Below, one piece after another: positions 19,172 through 27,073 of a stretch of DNA of 52,377 nt. This DNA comes from Arcobacter sp. F155 (lineage in GTDB: Bacteria > Campylobacterota > Campylobacteria > Campylobacterales > Arcobacteraceae): the NCBI RefSeq assembly GCF_004116455.1, contig NZ_PDJU01000015.1, positions 1 to 52,377 of the forward strand, given 5' to 3'. The notes beneath the pieces are model-generated. The model did not search any database. It saw only the letters and a list, made by a program, of their open reading frames with translations, and had not been told where the DNA came from. The number at the start of each line of letters is the position of its first letter. Position 1 is the stretch's first letter. The position numbers were made by a program, and so were the translations under genes.

Positions 19172-20416
19172 ATGGCAAATGAAACAATAACTTTTGAAAA
19201 AAATGAATCAGAGATTAGAGCATATTGTAGAGCAGTTCCAACTGTATTTAAAAAGTCAAAAAATGCTGTTATGACAGATGAAAATGACAAAGAGTTTGTT
19301 GACTTCTTTGCAGGTGCAGGGGTTTTAAACTTTGGACACAATAACCCTAAAATGCAAGAAGCAATTATAGATTTTATTCAAAGAGATGGTGTTGTTCACT
19401 CTTTAGATATGTTTACAGATGTAAAAAGAGAATTCATAGATACTTTTGTTGAAACAATTTTAAAACCACGTGGATGGGAAGATAGAAAACTTCAATTTAC
19501 AGGACCAACTGGAACAAATGCAGTTGAAGGGGCATTGAAACTTGCAAGAAAAGTTACAGGAAGAACAGAAGTTGTTGCTTTTAATAGAGGATTTCATGGA
19601 ATGACACTTGGAGCTTTAGCTTGTACAGCTAATAATGCTTTTAGAAGTAGCTCAGGTGTTCCTTTAACTCATGTTATTAGAGATACGTTCAATGATATGG
19701 AAGCCTTAGAAAACTTACGACAAAAAATGTTTGATTTAGCATCAGGAATGCTTCCTCCAGCAGCATTTATTGTTGAGCCTGTTCAAGCAGAAGGTGGTGT
19801 TAGAGTTGCTACAAAAGAGTGGCTACAAGGTGTTCAAAAACTAGCAAATGACACAGGTGCACTATTTATTCTTGATAGTATTCAATGTGGTAGTGGAAGA
19901 TGTGGTAGTTACTTTAGTTTTGACGACCTTGACATTGACCCAGATATTATTATTTTAGCAAAAGGTCTTGGTGGTCTTGGAACTCCTATTGGCATGCTAA
20001 TTAATAAACCTGAAGTAGATAAAGCTTGGAGTCCAGGACAACATACTGGAACATTTAGAGGCCAAGGACTATCTTTTGTTGCTGGTAAAGTTGGTATTGA
20101 GTACTTTAAAGATGAAGAGTTTAACAATGAAACAAAAAGAAAAGGAAATATTATTAGAGAAGTTTTAGATGAACTAAACTCTAAATACTCAAAAGTAGTT
20201 GATGTAAGACAAAAAGGAATGATGTTAGCAATTGAGTTTGATAGTGCTGATACAGTAAAAGAGATAACTGCAAACTGCTACAAAAATGGCTTAATCATTG
20301 CAGCTTGCTCAACGGGAGAGATTATTAAATTTATTCCACCTTTAACAATAGAAGATGATGTTTTAAATGAAGGTCTAAATAGATTTGTTGCTTCAGTAGA
20401 AGCAGTTTTAGGATAA
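19172..20416 (+). CDS. doeD: Diaminobutyrate aminotransferase, DoeD/EctB-like
   Basis: Class III PLP aminotransferase of 414 residues. It closely resembles EctB-type L-2,4-diaminobutyrate (DABA) transaminases: FVDFFAGAGVLNFGHNNP, FTGPTGTNAVEGALKLARKV, FNRGFHGMTLGALA and the PLP lysine in IILAKGLGGLG. In ectoine breakdown DoeD converts DABA to aspartate semialdehyde. The neighbours (aldehyde dehydrogenase, ectoine hydrolase, M20 deacylase) and the absence of ectA and ectC favour the catabolic role over ectoine synthesis. ATG 19172 follows AAAGGATCTAAA; a longer TTG start lacks support. The usual DE-Q PLP motif reads D-S-I-Q here. Confidence 0.8.
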   Translation: MANETITFEKNESEIRAYCRAVPTVFKKSKNAVMTDENDKEFVDFFAGAGVLNFGHNNPKMQEAIIDFIQRDGVVHSLDMFTDVKREFIDTFVETILKPRGWEDRKLQFTGPTGTNAVEGALKLARKVTGRTEVVAFNRGFHGMTLGALACTANNAFRSSSGVPLTHVIRDTFNDMEALENLRQKMFDLASGMLPPAAFIVEPVQAEGGVRVATKEWLQGVQKLANDTGALFILDSIQCGSGRCGSYFSFDDLDIDPDIIILAKGLGGLGTPIGMLINKPEVDKAWSPGQHTGTFRGQGLSFVAGKVGIEYFKDEEFNNETKRKGNIIREVLDELNSKYSKVVDVRQKGMMLAIEFDSADTVKEITANCYKNGLIIAACSTGEIIKFIPPLTIEDDVLNEGLNRFVASVEAVLG

Positions 20417-20537
20417 AAGCAACTTGTTGCTTCCTTTAGGATTTGTTTCTTTAGATGAGATTTATTCTCATCGCTAAAAGAAAATATAAATAAATTTAGG
20501 TCCCTTAAAAACTGGGACATTTTTTAAGGATAGAAAA
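20417..20537 (+). promoter_or_regulatory. Structured intercistronic RNA element, copy A (doeD/doeC)
   Basis: The 121-bp gap folds into three successive hairpins. H1: AAGCAAC/GTTGCTT (20417-20432) with a 2-nt loop, followed by CCTTTAG. H2: TTTC-TTTAG-ATGAG (20446-20459) with the matching arm at 20467-20483, two small bulges. Then ATAAATAAA (20486-20494). H3: GTCCC/GGGAC (20500-20518), followed by AT6 and the AAGGA ribosome binding site of doeC. The H3 loop segment CCTTAAAAA (20503-20511) is perfectly complementary to TTTTTAAGG (20521-20529), so it can hide the ribosome binding site. The same layout recurs between sufB and sufC. Confidence 0.6.
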
Positions 20538-21932
20538 ATGGGATACAGCAATACACACTTTAAATCAATCAATCCATATACACAAGAGACTGTATATGAA
20601 ATAAAAATGCATACACTACAAGAAGCTCGAGAAATTTTAGAAAAAGCCCAAGATGTTTTTGAAACAACTTGGGAAGATACAAGTTATGAAAAAAGAGCAG
20701 AACTTTTAAATGCCGTAGCAAAAGAGATGAAAGACAATCTTGACTACTATGCACTTCCTATGACAGAAGAGATGGGAAAACCTATCAACGAAGCAAGAGG
20801 AGAAGTAAACAAAGCTGCTTGGGCAGCTGAACACTATGCACAATTTGGTGAGGACTATTTAAAAACTGAATTTTTAGAATCTGATGCAACTGAAAGTTAT
20901 GTACAATACCTTCCTATAGGAGTTACTCTTGGTATTTTACCTTGGAATGCACCATTTTGGTTAGCATTTAGATATTTAGCACCTGCACTTATGTCTGGAA
21001 ATGCTTGTGTTATGAAACATGATTCCCACACTCCACTTTGTGCAGTAAGAATTATTGAGGCCTTTGAAAAAGCAGGTGCTCCTAAAAACTTAGTTCAAAA
21101 CTTAGTAGTAGGACATGAAAGTTTAGAATCAGTTATTAGAAATCCTATTGTAAAAGGTGTATCTTTAACAGGTTCATCAAAAGCAGGTGCAAGTGTTGGT
21201 GCTATAGCAGGAAGTGAAATAAAACCAGTAGTTTTAGAATTAGGTGGAAGTGACCCAGCTATTGTATTAGCTGATACAAGTGATTTAGAAAAAGCTGCTG
21301 ATACTATTGTTCTTTCAAGATATATCAATGCAGGACAGTCTTGTATTGCAGCAAAAAGAATTATAGTAGAAGAGCCAATCTATGAAGAGTTTATTGAACT
21401 TTTAAAAACAAGATTTGAAAAACTTAAACTAGGTGACCCAAAAGATGAATCAACTACTATTGGACCTATTGCAAGGAAAGAGCTAGTTGAAGAAATGCAC
21501 AATCAAGTAGATAGATCTATACAAGCTGGGGCTAGACTTGTTTTAGGAGGACAAAGACATGAAGGTCAAGGCTTCTTCTTCCCTGTAACAATGCTTGTAG
21601 ATGTGAATCCTGGAATGGTAGTATCATGCCAAGAAACATTTGGACCAATTGCAGCAGTAATAAAAGCAAAAGATGAAAAAGAAGCTATAAAAATAGCAAA
21701 CGATACAGAGTATGGTCTTGGTGGTTCAATCTGGACAGGAGATGTTGAAAAAGGAAAAAAACTAGCAAGCAAAATTGTTACAGGACAAGTTTCTGTAAAT
21801 GGTATTGTTAAATCAGATCCTAGACTTCCAAGTGGAGGGGTAAAAAAATCAGGTCTAGGAAAAGAGTTAGGACCACATGGTATTAAAATGTTTGTAAATA
21901 CTCAACAAGTATGGGTAGGTCCAGTCAAATAG
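20538..21932 (+). CDS. doeC: Aldehyde dehydrogenase, DoeC-like (aspartate-semialdehyde to aspartate)
   Basis: 464-residue NAD(P)-dependent aldehyde dehydrogenase close to succinate-semialdehyde dehydrogenases. Catalytic residues are the Glu in LELGGSDPAIVL and the Cys in NAGQSCIAAKR; LPWNAPFW and TGSSKAGASVG are further family motifs. In ectoine catabolism DoeC oxidises aspartate semialdehyde to aspartate, and the position after doeD supports this. By sequence alone a gabD-type succinate-semialdehyde dehydrogenase is possible. Its ribosome binding site lies inside intercistronic element A. Confidence 0.72.
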   Translation: MGYSNTHFKSINPYTQETVYEIKMHTLQEAREILEKAQDVFETTWEDTSYEKRAELLNAVAKEMKDNLDYYALPMTEEMGKPINEARGEVNKAAWAAEHYAQFGEDYLKTEFLESDATESYVQYLPIGVTLGILPWNAPFWLAFRYLAPALMSGNACVMKHDSHTPLCAVRIIEAFEKAGAPKNLVQNLVVGHESLESVIRNPIVKGVSLTGSSKAGASVGAIAGSEIKPVVLELGGSDPAIVLADTSDLEKAADTIVLSRYINAGQSCIAAKRIIVEEPIYEEFIELLKTRFEKLKLGDPKDESTTIGPIARKELVEEMHNQVDRSIQAGARLVLGGQRHEGQGFFFPVTMLVDVNPGMVVSCQETFGPIAAVIKAKDEKEAIKIANDTEYGLGGSIWTGDVEKGKKLASKIVTGQVSVNGIVKSDPRLPSGGVKKSGLGKELGPHGIKMFVNTQQVWVGPVK

Positions 21933-21954
21933 ACTTATAATAAAAGGAAGAACT

Positions 21955-23139
21955 ATGCAAGCAAAATTACCTTTTACTAAAAAAGAGTATATTCAAAGAA
22001 TCAGAAAAGTAAAAGCAATGATGCAACAAAGAAGAATTGATGTTTTACTTGCTACTGACCCAGGGAATATGAACTGGCTTACAGGATATGATGGATGGTC
22101 TTTTTATGTTCATCAAGGAGTAATAATCAGTCTTGATGAAGAAGAGCCTATTTGGTTTGGAAGACTTATGGATAGAAATGCAGCCTTGATAAAATGCTAT
22201 ATGAAAGAAGATAATTTATATGGCTATCCTGAAAAGTATGTACAAAACCTAGACGAACACCCAATGACTTGGATTGGAGAAAATATTATCAATAAAAAAG
22301 GTTGGGGAAAAGTAAATATTGCAACAGAAAGAGATAACTATTACTATTCAGCAGAAGCACACTTTAGATTAATGGCAACTCTTCCAAATGCAAACTTTAT
22401 AAATGCAAACAACCTAGTAAATTGGGCAAGGGGCAAAAAGAGTAAAAAAGAGATTGAGTATATGAAGATTGCAGGAAGAATCACTCAAAAAATACATCAA
22501 AGAGTACTTGATATTGTAAGAGTTGGTATTCCTAAAAGTCATGTTGTATCACAAATCTATGAAACTGCCATTGAAGGAGTCGATGGTTTTGGAGGAGACT
22601 ACCCTTCTATAGTTCCCTTACTTCCATCAGGGCCAGATGCATCAGCTTCTCATATTACATGGGATGATAGACCTTTTAAAAGAAAAGAAGCAACATTTTT
22701 TGAGATATCAGGCTGTTATAAAAGATACCATGCACCAATGTCAAGAACAATTTTTATGGGAAAACCTGAACAAAAGTTTCTTGATGCCCAAAATGCTTTA
22801 CAAGAAGCTATTCATGCTGGATTAGAAGAAGCAAAACCAGGAAATAGAACTTGTGACATAGCAAATGCTGTAGACAAGGTAATGAAAAAATTTGGAATAG
22901 ATAGAAATGGTGCAAGATGTGGCTATCCAATTGGAGTTAGTTATCCACCAGATTGGGGTGAGAGAACTTGCAGTTTAAGAGCTTCAGATTTAACAGTTTT
23001 AGAAGCAGGTATGACCTTTCACTTTATGCCAGGAATTTGGCAAGATGATTGGGGAATGGAGATTACGGAGAGTATTCTAATTACAGATGATGGAGTAGAA
23101 ACACTATGTGATTTTCCAAGAAAGCTATTCATAAAATGA
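21955..23139 (+). CDS. doeA: Ectoine hydrolase
   Basis: 394-residue M24 (creatinase/Xaa-Pro peptidase fold) protein. It shows the segment DPGNMNWLTGYDGWSFYVHQ near the N-terminus and HPMTWIGENI, which I recognise from DoeA/EutD ectoine hydrolases; these open the ectoine ring to N-acetyl-DABA. Several M24 metal-ligand positions look altered (for example EISGCYKRYHAPMSRT instead of the two-Asp motif), as expected because these enzymes do not act as metallopeptidases. It follows doeC by 22 bp with AAAGGAAG before the ATG. Confidence 0.82.
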   Translation: MQAKLPFTKKEYIQRIRKVKAMMQQRRIDVLLATDPGNMNWLTGYDGWSFYVHQGVIISLDEEEPIWFGRLMDRNAALIKCYMKEDNLYGYPEKYVQNLDEHPMTWIGENIINKKGWGKVNIATERDNYYYSAEAHFRLMATLPNANFINANNLVNWARGKKSKKEIEYMKIAGRITQKIHQRVLDIVRVGIPKSHVVSQIYETAIEGVDGFGGDYPSIVPLLPSGPDASASHITWDDRPFKRKEATFFEISGCYKRYHAPMSRTIFMGKPEQKFLDAQNALQEAIHAGLEEAKPGNRTCDIANAVDKVMKKFGIDRNGARCGYPIGVSYPPDWGERTCSLRASDLTVLEAGMTFHFMPGIWQDDWGMEITESILITDDGVETLCDFPRKLFIK

Positions 23140-23169
23140 TATAATTGGATTAATAAGAAAGGAGTTATT

Positions 23170-24327
23170 ATGTATAAAAATTTTGATGAAGTAATAGATT
23201 ATGCAATAAATTTTAGACATAATTTACATAAAAACCCTGAATTAAAATGGGAAGAAACTAATACTGCAAAAAATATTAGAGAAGTTTTAGAACAACATGG
23301 AATTCCTTTTAAAACCTATGCAAATACAGGAACTGTCGGTTTACTGGCTCAAGATAAAAAAGGCCCTCATATTGCCTTAAGAGGAGATATTGATGCCTTA
23401 CCTTTAGAAGAGAAAACTGATGTAGCATATAAATCACAAAAACCTCAATGTATGCATGCTTGTGGACATGATGGACATACAGCTACCTTAATAGCTGCTG
23501 CAATTTGGTTAAAACAAAATGAAGACAAACTTCCAAACCCTGTTTCATTAGTTTTCCAGCCTGCTGAAGAAGGAGGACATGGAGCTAAAAAGATGATTGA
23601 AGAAGGTTGTTTAGAAGGTGTTGATATGATATTTGGTTGGCATAATTGGCCAGCTATAAAGTTTGGTCAAGCAGTTTGCCCAGATGGTACAGTTATGGCA
23701 GGAAATGGAACTTTTCATATTGATGTAAAAGGAAAAGGTGGACACTCTTCTCAACCTGAAATTTGTAAAGACCCAGTTTTAGCTTCAAGTGCTATAACTT
23801 TGGCTTTACAACAAATTGTTGCAAGACAAATTGCTCCTCAAGATAGTGTAGTAGTTTCAGTGACATCAATTGACGCAAGAAGTGAACTTACTACCATTCC
23901 TGATAATGCAAAAATAGAAGGAAGCATTAGAGTTCCTACAATTGAGCTAAAACAGTTTGTTTTTGAACAAATAGAAAAGATTACAAAAGATGTAGCAAAA
24001 TCTTATAATGTAGAAGTTGAAATTGAATTAAGAGATAGATATCAAGCAACAATAAATCATGAAATACAAGCTTCCATGATGAGAGAAGCTTTAAAGAAAA
24101 CTCTTGGCGAAAACTGGCAAAGTAATATAGCTACACCAATTATGGCAAGTGAAGACTTTAGTTACTACTTAAATACAATCCCTGGTGCTTTTGCACTTAT
24201 TGGAAGTGATGATGGAATTGAGAAACATCAAAAACCTTGTCACAATGTATATTATGACTTTAATGATAAGCTTATAAAACCAGCTAGTACTACACTTATG
24301 AGACTAGCTAATTTTGATATTAATTAA
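23170..24327 (+). CDS. M20-family amidohydrolase, probable N2-acetyl-DABA deacetylase (DoeB2-like)
   Basis: 385-residue zinc hydrolase of the hippurate hydrolase/IAA-amino-acid hydrolase type. Motifs: RHNLHKNPELKWEE at the start, GDIDALPLEEKTD, MHACGHDGHTA (metal ligands), QPAEEGGHGAKKMIEEG and a late MASEDFSYYL. In the doe cluster it most likely removes acetyl from N2-acetyl-L-2,4-diaminobutyrate made by DoeA, the job of DoeB or the M20-type DoeB2. AAAGGAG lies before the ATG. Ending the cluster is a hairpin terminator. Confidence 0.75.
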   Translation: MYKNFDEVIDYAINFRHNLHKNPELKWEETNTAKNIREVLEQHGIPFKTYANTGTVGLLAQDKKGPHIALRGDIDALPLEEKTDVAYKSQKPQCMHACGHDGHTATLIAAAIWLKQNEDKLPNPVSLVFQPAEEGGHGAKKMIEEGCLEGVDMIFGWHNWPAIKFGQAVCPDGTVMAGNGTFHIDVKGKGGHSSQPEICKDPVLASSAITLALQQIVARQIAPQDSVVVSVTSIDARSELTTIPDNAKIEGSIRVPTIELKQFVFEQIEKITKDVAKSYNVEVEIELRDRYQATINHEIQASMMREALKKTLGENWQSNIATPIMASEDFSYYLNTIPGAFALIGSDDGIEKHQKPCHNVYYDFNDKLIKPASTTLMRLANFDIN

Positions 24328-24352
24328 ACTAAGAAGTAAAGCTTCTTAGTTT
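24326..24352. terminator. Bidirectional terminator between doe cluster and TonB receptor
   Basis: AAACTAAGAAG - TAAAG - CTTCTTAGTTT is an 11-bp perfect stem with a 5-nt loop. It overlaps the stop codons of the two convergent genes and can serve both. Confidence 0.8.
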
Positions 24353-26303
24353 AAAAAGAGTATTTTAAATTTACGTAAAAATATCTTCCTGGGTCATTAA
24401 TAAGAGTTTGTTCTCCTGCTGTAGGAATATATTTTATATCTTGGTAAGTATTTGTTGAAGCATATGTTTTGTCAAATAAGTTATCAACACCAAGAGTTAA
24501 ATTAAAGTTTTTATTTAACTCTCTATCATACTTCATATTTACAACTGCATAACCATCTAAGTTCTGTTCATTTGCAGAACTATCATATTCATTCCAGTTA
24601 TCAACCGCAATAAGCTCTGTAGTAAACTTAGATACATCTTTTTGATATGTTAAACTTAAGTTCATTTTTAATGGTGGGATTTCTGCTAAATCTTTATCAG
24701 CATAATTACCATCTTTTTTACCTCTTTGATAAGCTAATCCATAATCTAAAATGAACTCATCATTTAATAAGTAGTACCCGTTTACACTTGTACCATAAAT
24801 TTTTGCATCAATATTTTCAAAAACCCCTGCTCCCATATTATAAATATAGTCATCAAGTTTTGAATAGAATAGTTTAGTTTTTACATTGAAATCACCAATA
24901 GTTTTTTCAAACCCTAAATCTATTTCATAGTTTTTTGTAGCTTCTAAATCATGGTTTGTTGAACCATAGTATAACTCTCTTGCATCTGGAACCCTTGAAG
25001 ATTTACCAATACCTGCAAAGATTTTAGTATCTTTATCAAGATTATAAATAGAGAAAATATGTCCATTTAATTCATTATAGTCTCTATCTGTTTTAGATGA
25101 ATCAGTAACATCAATTTCAGTATCATCATATCTTGCACCTACTTCTAAATCAAGAGCTCCAAATGATTTTTTGAAAGAAGAGAACATTGCAATATTTCTT
25201 GTATCAGTTGATGATAGTGAAGTACTATCCATGGTACCTGTAGAGTTATACATTCTACCTCTCCAGTTTCTTGTACTTGTATCAAGTCCAACTAATAATT
25301 CACCATTTGCAATATCTAACTTATTTTTTAGTTTTGTTCCCCAAATTGAAGATTTCATATGATTAGTTATAATTGCCATAGGAGGCATCATTCCAGTTGT
25401 TCTATTTCTTAAAGCTGTACTCATTGGGTGGTCAACTTTTGAGTAGTAGTATTCTAAGTTTAACTCTTTTGAATATTCTCCTAGATTTCTTTTCGTATAA
25501 TCAAATGTATAAATATCTGAATCATCATAATCTGCATCCATTGGAGTATTTGGATATAAAACATTATCACTTCTATTTGCAGTATACGACACAGTTATTT
25601 CAGAAGAATCATCAATATTAAAAATTGCTTTTGTTAAAATAGTCTCTTTTTCATAAGCTTCAATATCATCACTTTTATATCTATTTGCAACAGGAACATT
25701 TTTTTCAATTTGTTGCTCTAAAAAGTCATTACCATCACCATCTTTATATTGGTCTGATTCTTCTTTTGAAGCTGATAATAAAAGTTTTACATGTTCATTT
25801 CCACCACTAACAGTAAATGAACCTTTTTTATAACCATAACTTCCTAGGTTTAGATTAACTTCACCACTTAGCTTTTCACTTGGTTCTTTTGTTTTAACTT
25901 TAACTAAACCACTTAATGTACCAAAATTTTCAATATCATAAGGACCTTCAATTACTTCTACAGTTTCTATATTATTTGTTAGTACATGAGAAGTTGCTGG
26001 GTCCATTCTATTTGGACATGCTCCATAAATCTTACTATCATCAATTAATATATTGATATTATCTTTTTTTGCACCTCTTAAAATAATATCATTTGCAATA
26101 CCACTTCTTCTTACTAAACTTATAGAAGGAACTTTTTTTGTAAGTGTTTCTGCTAAGTCAGCAGATTTTATTTGTTCACTACTAATATTATTTACAACTT
26201 TTTTATTAACTTTTTCAGAAACTTCAACTAAAGGTAGGTCAATAGTTTCATTAGCAAGTAAAGATAATGTACAAGCCATAGATAAAGAAATAATCTTTTT
26301 CAT
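24351..26303 (-). CDS. TonB-dependent outer-membrane receptor, OprC-like (copper)
   Basis: 650-residue outer-membrane barrel with signal peptide (about 1-18), plug domain (about 35-145) and a 22-strand-type barrel ending in the aromatic YFYVNLKYSF. The plug carries CPNRM (C96-x3-M100) and the barrel carries HPM (H292-x-M294), the CxxxM-HxM set that binds copper in Pseudomonas OprC. The surrounding SKIYGACPNRMDPATSHV also resembles OprC/NosA. Copper uptake is therefore likely, though siderophore transport is not formally excluded. No TonB/ExbBD gene is nearby. AAGGACGTTAA precedes the ATG. Confidence 0.78.
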   Translation of the reverse strand: MKKIISLSMACTLSLLANETIDLPLVEVSEKVNKKVVNNISSEQIKSADLAETLTKKVPSISLVRRSGIANDIILRGAKKDNINILIDDSKIYGACPNRMDPATSHVLTNNIETVEVIEGPYDIENFGTLSGLVKVKTKEPSEKLSGEVNLNLGSYGYKKGSFTVSGGNEHVKLLLSASKEESDQYKDGDGNDFLEQQIEKNVPVANRYKSDDIEAYEKETILTKAIFNIDDSSEITVSYTANRSDNVLYPNTPMDADYDDSDIYTFDYTKRNLGEYSKELNLEYYYSKVDHPMSTALRNRTTGMMPPMAIITNHMKSSIWGTKLKNKLDIANGELLVGLDTSTRNWRGRMYNSTGTMDSTSLSSTDTRNIAMFSSFKKSFGALDLEVGARYDDTEIDVTDSSKTDRDYNELNGHIFSIYNLDKDTKIFAGIGKSSRVPDARELYYGSTNHDLEATKNYEIDLGFEKTIGDFNVKTKLFYSKLDDYIYNMGAGVFENIDAKIYGTSVNGYYLLNDEFILDYGLAYQRGKKDGNYADKDLAEIPPLKMNLSLTYQKDVSKFTTELIAVDNWNEYDSSANEQNLDGYAVVNMKYDRELNKNFNLTLGVDNLFDKTYASTNTYQDIKYIPTAGEQTLINDPGRYFYVNLKYSF

Positions 26304-26413
26304 TTAACGTCCTTGAATTTTTTTATTATTCTAATCTGCCTGTGTTAATTAATTGTTAAACTTTATATATTTTTAAGAAAAGACTTAAAAACTTTTTTTA
26401 TTTTTTTTTATGA

Positions 26414-26419
26414 TATACT
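26414..26419 (+). promoter_or_regulatory. -10 element before the 73-residue gene, behind a T-tract
   Basis: TATACT follows a T7-A-T9 tract (26393-26409). T-rich tracts upstream of the -10 are normal in Campylobacterota promoters; this one is unusually long. The predicted transcript would start within about 10 nt of the ATG at 26436. Confidence 0.4.
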
Positions 26420-26435
26420 TCCACAAAGGATTTTT

Positions 26436-26657
26436 ATGGCTAAAATTACACTTGATATTGATGAAAAAAATGTAAAAACTGTAATGAATATTTTAGATAA
26501 TTTAAAAGATGGACTTATAAATAACATCTCAACAAATAGACAATATAATAGTGCAAAACCAGTATCTAGTTCTATTGATAAAACATCGAAAAAAGCACCC
26601 TCACCAAATAAGTATTTAAGTCCTAGTGAATTTAAAAACAGACTAAAAGGAAACTAA
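26436..26657 (+). CDS. Small hypothetical protein
   Basis: 73 residues: a regular N-terminal half (MAKITLDIDEKNVKTVMNIL, possible beta-alpha) and a Ser/Lys/Pro-rich tail ending in a helix (SPSEFKNRLKGN). No known family recognised. AAAGGA lies 5 nt before the ATG, and the next gene starts 2 bp after the stop, so the two are an operon. Confidence 0.65.
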   Translation: MAKITLDIDEKNVKTVMNILDNLKDGLINNISTNRQYNSAKPVSSSIDKTSKKAPSPNKYLSPSEFKNRLKGN

Positions 26658-26659
26658 TT

Positions 26660-27070
26660 ATGCAAATAATGTTAATAGCAATTTTATTTATTGTTTTAGT
26701 AGCTTATATAATATATAAAGTAAATGGAAAATTTGAAGGAAAAGAGTTCGGTATTCTAATTGCTGTTTTAGTTTTAAGTGGTATTCTAACTTATGCTTTA
26801 ATAGAAGACAAAAAACAAGAAGTTCCAGAAGTTTTTAAAACAAAATATGAAAAAACACATGAGGTTAAAATCTCTAAGTTCTCATATGAAAGATTAAATA
26901 ATAAAATGGTTTCTTCAAAAACTAACTTTATATATGATTTTGACTTTATTACTTTAAAAGATGGCAAAGAGTACCTTTGTAGTGTAAAAAATGTTAAAGT
27001 AGTAAAAATAGAAGATGAATTTGTATTTGAAAACTTTGACAAACTAGATGAAAAGTGTACAAAGAAATAG
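26660..27070 (+). CDS. Hypothetical inner-membrane protein
   Basis: 136 residues with two membrane segments (about 1-19 and 30-48) separated by a short charged loop, then a soluble domain of about 85 residues rich in Lys and aromatic residues, probably periplasmic or cytoplasmic depending on orientation. No family recognised. It is placed between the 73-residue gene and the acyl-CoA-dehydrogenase-like gene, with 2-3 bp gaps. Confidence 0.65.
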   Translation: MQIMLIAILFIVLVAYIIYKVNGKFEGKEFGILIAVLVLSGILTYALIEDKKQEVPEVFKTKYEKTHEVKISKFSYERLNNKMVSSKTNFIYDFDFITLKDGKEYLCSVKNVKVVKIEDEFVFENFDKLDEKCTKK

Positions 27071-27073
27071 TAA

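Noticed and set aside
20417-20432. H1 of element A as an ordinary terminator of doeD
   Set aside because: The stem is short, is followed by CCTTTAGG rather than a U-run, and the same hairpin-plus-CCTTTAG recurs in copy B; it is treated as part of the element.
20499-20530. PreQ1-I or SAM-II riboswitch
   Set aside because: The H-type pseudoknot possibility is similar in outline, but the conserved loop and tail bases of those classes are not present and the genes do not fit.
26340-26400. Fur box before the TonB receptor
   Set aside because: AT-rich TTAATTAATTG sequences are present but do not form a convincing Fur palindrome, and the receptor motif points to copper.
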